Below are positions 59,254-64,000 of a stretch of DNA of 64,000 bases, one piece after another. The notes below the pieces were generated by a model. That model made no database searches. It was not told the origin of the DNA and saw only the letters and a list, made by a program, of their open reading frames with translations. The stretch's first letter is position 1. The number at the start of each line of letters is the position of its first letter. Source of the stretch: Variovorax dokdonensis (lineage in GTDB: Bacteria > Pseudomonadota > Gammaproteobacteria > Burkholderiales > Burkholderiaceae_C); assembly GCF_030316895.1 (NCBI RefSeq), contig NZ_JASZYV010000001.1, positions 310,001-374,000 of the forward strand. The letters run 5' to 3'. The position numbers and the translations under genes were made by a program.

Positions 59254-61260
59254 TCAAGCCGTGGCCAGTGCTGGCTTGGCCAGGCGAATGGCGTGACGCC
59301 AAGCACGACGCAGCACAGCGGGCGAACGAGATTCCTCGGGAATCAGCAGGAAGCCAGCATCCCGCATGCGGGCACCAAGTTCCAGTTGGCTGCTCATCAC
59401 CGTCAGCGGAATCGCCATCAGCAAGGGCAGGGCCACGGGCATCAGCCAGATCAGCGCAGAAGCGTCCACCAGAGCGACACCGATGGCAGCGATGGCCACG
59501 GCGCTGCTCATGGGGGCCAGCGAAGCGGTGGCATCGCGCCAGCCCACAGCAGCGGCTTCCCGGGGGGGCGACTTCCATTCGAGCTTGATACCGGTCACGG
59601 CAACCAGCACGAACAGGGAGTGAGCCAACATCCGGACCGGTGCCTGAACAATCGCCAGGACGGCTTCGAGCACCGAGCTCTTGAGCAGCCCGAAGACGCC
59701 GCCGTATTGGCGCTGCTCGCCGCGCATCAGCACTGCGACGACGCCCAGGACGCGCGGCAGGAATAGCAGGCAAAGCGTCCAGGCCCACAGACCGGCCAGT
59801 TCCATCGGCATGGCAGCGCTCCACAGCGAGAACAGGCTCGAGCCGCTCAGCCAGAGGGCGGTGCCCAGCGTCATGAACGCGAGCCACAGGGGAGCAGACA
59901 CATAGGCCATCGTGCCGGTGACGAACATGGCGCGGTGAACGGCATGGATGCCGGGCTCGGCCATCAGGCGCGCGTTCTGCAGGTTGCCCTGGCACCAGCG
60001 ACGGTCACGCTGCAACTCGGCCAGCAGGTCCGGCGGTTGTTGCTCGTAGCTGCCCACCAGGTCGGCCACCAGCCAGACGTGGTAGCCGGCGCGGCGCATC
60101 AGCGCTGCCTCGACAAAGTCGTGCGACATGATGCCGCCGGACATGCCGCCCTTGCCCTTGATGGGCGCCAGGGCGCAATGCTTCATGAAAGGCTCGACGC
60201 GGATGATCGCGTTGTGGCCCCAGTAGTGGGATTCACCCAGCTGCCAGAACTGCATGCCCAGCGTGAACAGGCGACCCGTGACGCGCGAAGCGAATTGTTG
60301 GGCGCGTGCATGGAGCGTCACATGGCCGATGGCCTGAGTGGCCGTCTGGATGATGCCGGCCGTCGGGTTGGCTTCCATCAGCTTGACCATGGACGTGAGG
60401 CAGTCGCCGCTCATGACGCTGTCGGCGTCCAGCACGACCATGTAGCGGTAATCCTTGCCCCAGCGGCGGCAGAAATCCGCCACGTTGCCGGCCTTGCGAT
60501 GGGTGCGACGGGTGCGCAGGCGGTAGTAGACCTCGACGTCGTGGCCATGCTCGGCCAGCGTGGCGCGAAGGTCTTCCCACGCGGCACGCTCGGCAGCGAC
60601 GACCTCGGGCTTGTTGGTGTCCGACAGCACGAACACATCGAACTGGCGCGCATGGCCCGTGCCCGCGACCGATTCGCAAGTGGCGCGCAGGCCGGCGAAC
60701 ACGGTAGCCACATCCTCATTGCAGATCGGCATGATGATCGCCGTGCGTGCCTCGGGGTTCATCGGCAGATGAGCCACCTGCTTGGCAGACAGCGCGTGCT
60801 TGTCGCCGCGCACCGAGACGTAGAAACCCATCAGTGCGGTCACGAAGCCGGAAACCACCCAGCCCGAAAGAACGGCGTACAGGGCGATCTGGCCATATTC
60901 GAGCAGGGCGCTGTCGTAGTCGGGCTGGATGCCGGCGAAAAGCCAGGCCGCCAGCACGGTGCTGAGCAGCGTCAGCATCGTGAACACCATGCGTCGCTGA
61001 GTGGCGGCGCGCTGCCACGGCTGCTTGGCGACAGCGGGTGACGCCTTCGCTTCTGCGCGGCCGGCACCCAGGCGCACCAGCAGACCGGTGCCGACGCTGT
61101 TCCAGAAGCCGCGCCAAGGGCGGGGCGTCATGGAGCCACGATGCACCGGCGGGGCGGTGACGGAATTCGGATGGCGCTCTTCACGCACGACCGGTCGGGT
61201 GGAGACCACAAGGTCTTCCGTGCCCAGCACACGCAGCTGGGAAAAGTCGTTCGGCTTCAT
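59254..61260 (-). CDS. mdoH: osmoregulated periplasmic glucan glucosyltransferase
   Basis: 668 residues. The GT2 domain has the expected residues: Asp in VVLDADSVMSG, the aspartate and ED-type positions in MSHDFVEAALMRRAGY and QRDRRWCQG. About seven or eight membrane helices flank it. MdoH makes the beta-1,2 backbone of osmoregulated periplasmic glucans from UDP-glucose. In E. coli its gene follows mdoG in one operon; here a 67-residue frame and a structured region occupy the upstream place, and no mdoG is in the window. A long N-terminal cytosolic part precedes the first helix. Confidence 0.95.
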   Translation of the reverse strand: MKPNDFSQLRVLGTEDLVVSTRPVVREERHPNSVTAPPVHRGSMTPRPWRGFWNSVGTGLLVRLGAGRAEAKASPAVAKQPWQRAATQRRMVFTMLTLLSTVLAAWLFAGIQPDYDSALLEYGQIALYAVLSGWVVSGFVTALMGFYVSVRGDKHALSAKQVAHLPMNPEARTAIIMPICNEDVATVFAGLRATCESVAGTGHARQFDVFVLSDTNKPEVVAAERAAWEDLRATLAEHGHDVEVYYRLRTRRTHRKAGNVADFCRRWGKDYRYMVVLDADSVMSGDCLTSMVKLMEANPTAGIIQTATQAIGHVTLHARAQQFASRVTGRLFTLGMQFWQLGESHYWGHNAIIRVEPFMKHCALAPIKGKGGMSGGIMSHDFVEAALMRRAGYHVWLVADLVGSYEQQPPDLLAELQRDRRWCQGNLQNARLMAEPGIHAVHRAMFVTGTMAYVSAPLWLAFMTLGTALWLSGSSLFSLWSAAMPMELAGLWAWTLCLLFLPRVLGVVAVLMRGEQRQYGGVFGLLKSSVLEAVLAIVQAPVRMLAHSLFVLVAVTGIKLEWKSPPREAAAVGWRDATASLAPMSSAVAIAAIGVALVDASALIWLMPVALPLLMAIPLTVMSSQLELGARMRDAGFLLIPEESRSPAVLRRAWRHAIRLAKPALATA

Positions 61261-61276
61261 GATTCGTGGAGCCCTT

Positions 61277-61480
61277 TTAGAAAGCTTGTTTGTCGCGCAC
61301 CGGCGTGTCGCCGATCGCAGGAAGACGTTTGAAGACGCTGTCGGCAGTCATCCCATGGCTGGCCAGGGCAGCGGCGCCCGAAGGCCCGGCCACACGGGGG
61401 CGCAAGAAGGAAGTGGGTTTGTGACGCAAGCCCTGCAGGGGGGAACGCAGTGCTGCGGAGGAGCCGGAAATGGTCATCAT
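61277..61480 (-). CDS. putative small protein upstream of mdoH
   Basis: 67 residues starting with two Met codons at 61480 and 61477, ending 16 bp before the mdoH start. Ser/Pro/Arg-rich with no membrane helix and no family I recognise. A weak AGAGAG-like ribosome site precedes it. It may be a leader peptide that couples translation to mdoH or may be a chance frame. The rest of the gap (61481-61661) holds three inverted repeats. Confidence 0.35.
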   Translation of the reverse strand: MMTISGSSAALRSPLQGLRHKPTSFLRPRVAGPSGAAALASHGMTADSVFKRLPAIGDTPVRDKQAF

Positions 61481-61539
61481 GGCTCTCTAGGGGCAAACCC
61501 CGTGCCAGCCCAGAAAACCTTAGACACATCAACAAGTTA

Positions 61540-61619
61540 CGACCAAATCAGGTCGATTTTTCGGGCCGGTTGCGGCGCTTGGCCCGAAAACCCCCGGTTT
61601 TTGTCGCCGGACGGCGACA
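61540..61619. promoter_or_regulatory. cluster of three hairpins between glrR and mdoH
   Basis: Hairpin 1: CGACC-AAATCA-GGTCG (61540-61555), followed on the plus strand by a short T-run. Hairpin 2: TTTTCGGGCC paired with GGCCCGAAAA (61557-61590). Hairpin 3: TGTCGCCG-GA-CGGCGACA (61602-61619). They lie between the glrR stop (61662) and the small mdoH leader frame. They could be a 5' regulatory region of mdoH or a read-through control after glrR. None is a strong minus-strand intrinsic terminator. Confidence 0.45.
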
Positions 61620-61661
61620 CAGCAGCCTGGGGTGGCTAGCTTTGCTTTTTAAATCAACAAC

Positions 61662-63089
61662 TTAGCCCTGTCGCTCATCGGCGACGGGGTCGCCGGAGCC
61701 CTGCGCGCCGTCCGCTTTGAACGAGCCGGGCGTCAGTTCGTGCTTCTGCAGAAGTCGATAGAACTCGGTGCGATTGCGATCGGCGAGCCGCGCGGCGTCG
61801 GCCACGTTTCCGTCGGTCAGCTTGAGCAGGCCAACCAGGTAGTCACGCTCGAAGCGCTGCTTGGCCTGAGCGTAGGTCTGCACCTCGACGGTCGGCACGC
61901 GCAGCGCTCGCTGGACCAGGGCCAGCGGCACCAGCGGCGAGGTGGACAGGGCGCACACCTGTTCGACCACGTTGAACAGTTGGCGCACGTTACCCGGCCA
62001 GGGCGCGGTGGCCAGCGCCTTCAGCGCCTCGGGCGCAAAGCCGGACAGGCGCTTGCCATATTTGCCTGCCAGCCGCTGCAGGAAGTGGTTGGCCAGTAGC
62101 GGGATGTCCTCGCGGCGGTCTGCCAGCGACGGCAGGTTCAATGTCACCACGTTGAGACGGTAGTAGAGGTCCTCGCGAAACTGGCCCGCCGCCATGGCGG
62201 CGTCCAGGTCGCGATGGGTGGCGGAAATGATCCGCACGTCCACTTCGATCGACTGGCTGCCGCCCAGCGGGCGCACCGCGCGCTCCTGCAGCACCCGCAG
62301 CAGCTTGACCTGCAGGGCAGGCGGCATGTCACCGATCTCGTCGAGCAGCAGCGTGCCGCCGTCGGCCTGCTGGAACAGGCCCTTGTGGTTGGCGTGGGCG
62401 TCGGTAAAGGCGCCCTTCATGTGGCCGAACAGCTCCGATTCGAGCAGCGCCTCAGGAATGGCCCCGCAGTTGACGGCCACGAACGGCTTGGCGGCCCGCG
62501 CGCTTGCTTTGTGGATGGCGCGGGCCAGAAGCTCCTTGCCGGCGCCGCTGTCACCGCGAAGCAGCACGCTGGCATCGGACTTGGCCACCATGCGCGCTTC
62601 GGCGAGCAGTTCGGCCATCCGGTTGCTTCTGCTGACGATCTCGGAACGCCAGCGCTCGTCGGTGCCCTTGGCTGGTGACGCCGAGGGCGCGCTCAACGCC
62701 AGTGCCTGGGCGATCTTCTCGAGCAGTTCGCGCGCGTCGTAGGGTTTGGTCAGGTAGGTGAACACCCCTCGTGACGTCGCTTCGACCGCGTCGGGGATGG
62801 TGCCGTGCGCCGTCAGAAGGATGACGGGCAGGGTCGGGTGGTTCTTGCGGATCTCGTCGAAAAGCTGAAGGCCGTCGCGGCCGGGCAGGCGCACGTCGCT
62901 GAGCACGAGTTGCGGGTGCTCGATCTCCAACTGCGTGAGCGCGGCTTCCGCCGACGTCGCGGGCGTGACCTGGTAGCCGGCGCCGGTCAGGCGAAGCGAC
63001 AGCAGTCGCAGCATGTCCGGATCGTCGTCGACCACCAGCAGCCGCGCTCGCTGGTGCGTGGCCTCGGTGTTGTCGTCCGCGGCGGTCAT
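61662..63089 (-). CDS. glrR: sigma-54-dependent response regulator, GlrR/QseF type
   Basis: 475 residues. Receiver domain with Asp21-Asp22 and the phospho-Asp65 (LVLSDVRLPG), then an AAA+ domain (Walker A GDSGAGKE 179-186, Walker B LLLDEIGDMP), and a C-terminal Fis-type helix-turn-helix (VADAARLADRNRTEFYRLL). The sigma-54 contact loop reads GAFTDA instead of the usual GAFTGA. It is the third gene of the glrK-qseG-glrR set; its start overlaps the qseG stop by 4 bp. In enterobacteria this system controls cell-envelope genes. Confidence 0.92.
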   Translation of the reverse strand: MTAADDNTEATHQRARLLVVDDDPDMLRLLSLRLTGAGYQVTPATSAEAALTQLEIEHPQLVLSDVRLPGRDGLQLFDEIRKNHPTLPVILLTAHGTIPDAVEATSRGVFTYLTKPYDARELLEKIAQALALSAPSASPAKGTDERWRSEIVSRSNRMAELLAEARMVAKSDASVLLRGDSGAGKELLARAIHKASARAAKPFVAVNCGAIPEALLESELFGHMKGAFTDAHANHKGLFQQADGGTLLLDEIGDMPPALQVKLLRVLQERAVRPLGGSQSIEVDVRIISATHRDLDAAMAAGQFREDLYYRLNVVTLNLPSLADRREDIPLLANHFLQRLAGKYGKRLSGFAPEALKALATAPWPGNVRQLFNVVEQVCALSTSPLVPLALVQRALRVPTVEVQTYAQAKQRFERDYLVGLLKLTDGNVADAARLADRNRTEFYRLLQKHELTPGSFKADGAQGSGDPVADERQG

Positions 63090-63766
63090 GGCTTGGCGCC
63101 TCCGTTGGCAGGGGCGGCGGGGGGAGGCGCCACATGGCTCGGGCGGCTGAAACTGCGTTCGATGGCGCGCAATGCTTCCAGGCGTTCGGTGAGCTGGTCG
63201 ATGCGGCGCTGGCTGTCGCGCAACTGCTGGGCCTGCTTGTCGCGGTCGTCTTCCACCCGGCGCTGTTCGCCGTAGCGGGCGGCGAGCAGGCGCGCCAGGG
63301 GGGCCAGATCCTGGGCTTCCGGGGTCGTGTTGGTGGCGACACGCTGCATGAGGCCCTGGGCTCGAGCCAGTTCAGGCGTGTTGCGCGTCTGCGCCAGCGC
63401 CAGTCCCAGCTGGACTTGCGCCAGGGGCACGTCGCCCGGGTCGCCCAGGCGGTTGATCTCGGCGGCGAGCTGGCCGCTCGACATCGTGCGCACCTTGTCG
63501 GCATAGGCCAATGCGGCGGCGGTCTGGCCGTAGGTGGCAGCGATGAAATTGATGGCCGGCTGCGTGGCTGGCGCATTCGGCTCGGCTTCGACCGGGATGA
63601 CCGGCACGGGGGCGATCGCGGGTGCCGGGCTCTGAGTCTGCGGCGCGGGTTGCTTGGCCGGAACGGCGCAGCCGGCGAGCAGGGCGCCGGCGGCCAGGGC
63701 CAGAAGCGCACAGGTCGCACGAAGTGCGCCTTGGGGCGCGGCACGGCGAACGGACAGGAACGTCAT
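63086..63766 (-). CDS. qseG: QseG-like outer-membrane lipoprotein
   Basis: 226 residues from the ATG at 63766. Signal peptide ending in LLAGC, so it is a lipoprotein. A Pro/Ala-rich linker leads to a helical domain with TPELARAQGLMQRVA and a C-terminal coiled coil (QQLRDSQRRIDQLTERLEAL). Placed between the sensor kinase and GlrR genes, it fits QseG, which links the outer membrane to the kinase GlrK. Sequence similarity to E. coli QseG is weak and the assignment rests mainly on order. Confidence 0.75.
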   Translation of the reverse strand: MTFLSVRRAAPQGALRATCALLALAAGALLAGCAVPAKQPAPQTQSPAPAIAPVPVIPVEAEPNAPATQPAINFIAATYGQTAAALAYADKVRTMSSGQLAAEINRLGDPGDVPLAQVQLGLALAQTRNTPELARAQGLMQRVATNTTPEAQDLAPLARLLAARYGEQRRVEDDRDKQAQQLRDSQRRIDQLTERLEALRAIERSFSRPSHVAPPPAAPANGGAKP

Positions 63767-63806
63767 GAATGGAAGATAGGGAGGCAGAAAGGGTGGCGAA
63801 TGGGTG

Positions 63807-64000
63807 TCATGCGGAGCGCGGCAGCTCGATGCGAAAGTGCGCACCGGCGCCATCGTCCAGCAAGGTGACGCGGCCACCATGGGCAGCAATGTACTCTTGC
63901 ACGATCGAAAGGCCGATACCCGAGCCTTTGACGGCGTATTCCGGCTGGCGCTCGCCCCGGAAGAAGGGTTCGAAAACCCGCTCGCGGTCGCCGTCGGCGA
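63807..64000 (-). CDS. sensor histidine kinase, C-terminal end (GlrK/QseE-like)
   Basis: Only the last 64 residues are in the window; the gene continues to the right. The ATPase-domain motifs FEPFFRGERQPEYAVKGSG and GIGLSIVQEYIAAHGG are clear (F-box and G2 box). It stops at 63807, 41 bp before the qseG-like start. From position it is the cognate kinase of the GlrR-like regulator. Confidence 0.88.
   Translation of the reverse strand, partial: ADGDRERVFEPFFRGERQPEYAVKGSGIGLSIVQEYIAAHGGRVTLLDDGAGAHFRIELPRSA

Noticed and set aside
1-64000. Mobile elements, prophage, CRISPR or defence systems
   Set aside because: No transposase, integrase, repeat-spacer array, toxin-antitoxin pair, restriction system or long direct repeats were found on reading; gene content is that of a normal chromosomal core with metabolic loci.
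1-64000. tRNA or rRNA genes in the gaps
   Set aside because: The gaps were read for the GTTCRANNC T-loop and CCA-like ends; none was convincing. A run of tRNAscan-SE would be decisive.

Overview
The window is about 64 kb of GC-rich chromosomal DNA from a betaproteobacterium, most likely a Comamonadaceae member close to Variovorax. This is inferred from the gene families and the order of the cytochrome oxidase cluster, not from any 16S or marker search. There are no rRNA or tRNA genes, CRISPR arrays, transposases, integrases or phage genes that I can see. Coding density is high and gaps are short. Base use forces long antisense open frames over almost every real gene, and these are left out.

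Layout. 1-4.1 kb: a DUF1989 protein (cut by the edge), an FCD-type GntR regulator, a Tat-exported BMP-family solute receptor and a FAD monooxygenase. 4.3-10.4 kb: tamA and tamB, for outer-membrane assembly or lipid transport. 10.4-13.4 kb: a MoxR ATPase / VWA protein operon with a GNAT enzyme and a small membrane protein inside it. 13.5-17.9 kb: a diheme cytochrome c, a DUF4189 protein, a DUF1932 dehydrogenase with a Bug-type receptor, and two small conserved proteins. 18.0-21.2 kb: a PAP2-like protein, an acyl carrier protein, a ketosynthase and a DUF899 protein. 21.2-29.0 kb: a frameshifted 2-keto-4-pentenoate hydratase relative, MFS, APC and TSUP transporters, an ornithine-cyclodeaminase relative and an SDR.

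29.0-41.4 kb is the most interesting block. It starts with a degenerate SRAP-family protein. A ten-gene hydroxycinnamate catabolic locus follows: one long minus-strand operon (crotonase, feruloyl-CoA synthase, SDR, branched-chain-type ABC importer with a fused permease-ATPase, acyl-CoA dehydrogenase, MarR) and, divergent from it, an amidohydrolase. The gene set matches CoA-dependent beta-oxidative deacetylation of p-hydroxycinnamates (CouLMNO/CouR type) rather than the Fcs-Ech-Vdh retro-aldol route. The 106-bp divergent gap holds a 13-bp-arm inverted repeat in which two fully overlapping opposed promoters (TTGAAT-17-AATAAT and TTGAAT-17-CATAAT) can be read. This makes a compact, MarR-controllable switch for the whole locus.

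41.4-48.5 kb: KefC/KefF, an orphan ParA ATPase, a MaoC protein, TrmL, ComF, and a BioC-like protein that has lost its SAM motif. 48.5-59.2 kb: an aa3-type cytochrome c oxidase biogenesis cluster (ctaC, ctaD, a 35-residue assembly peptide, ctaG, ctaE, an antisense twin-transmembrane gene, a SURF1 with a large insert, a Sco-like protein, ctaA, ctaB, sco1) ending with a HEAT-repeat protein. 59.2-64 kb: an osmoregulated periplasmic glucan glucosyltransferase (mdoH) with a structured upstream region, then a GlrK-QseG-GlrR signalling triad cut by the window end.
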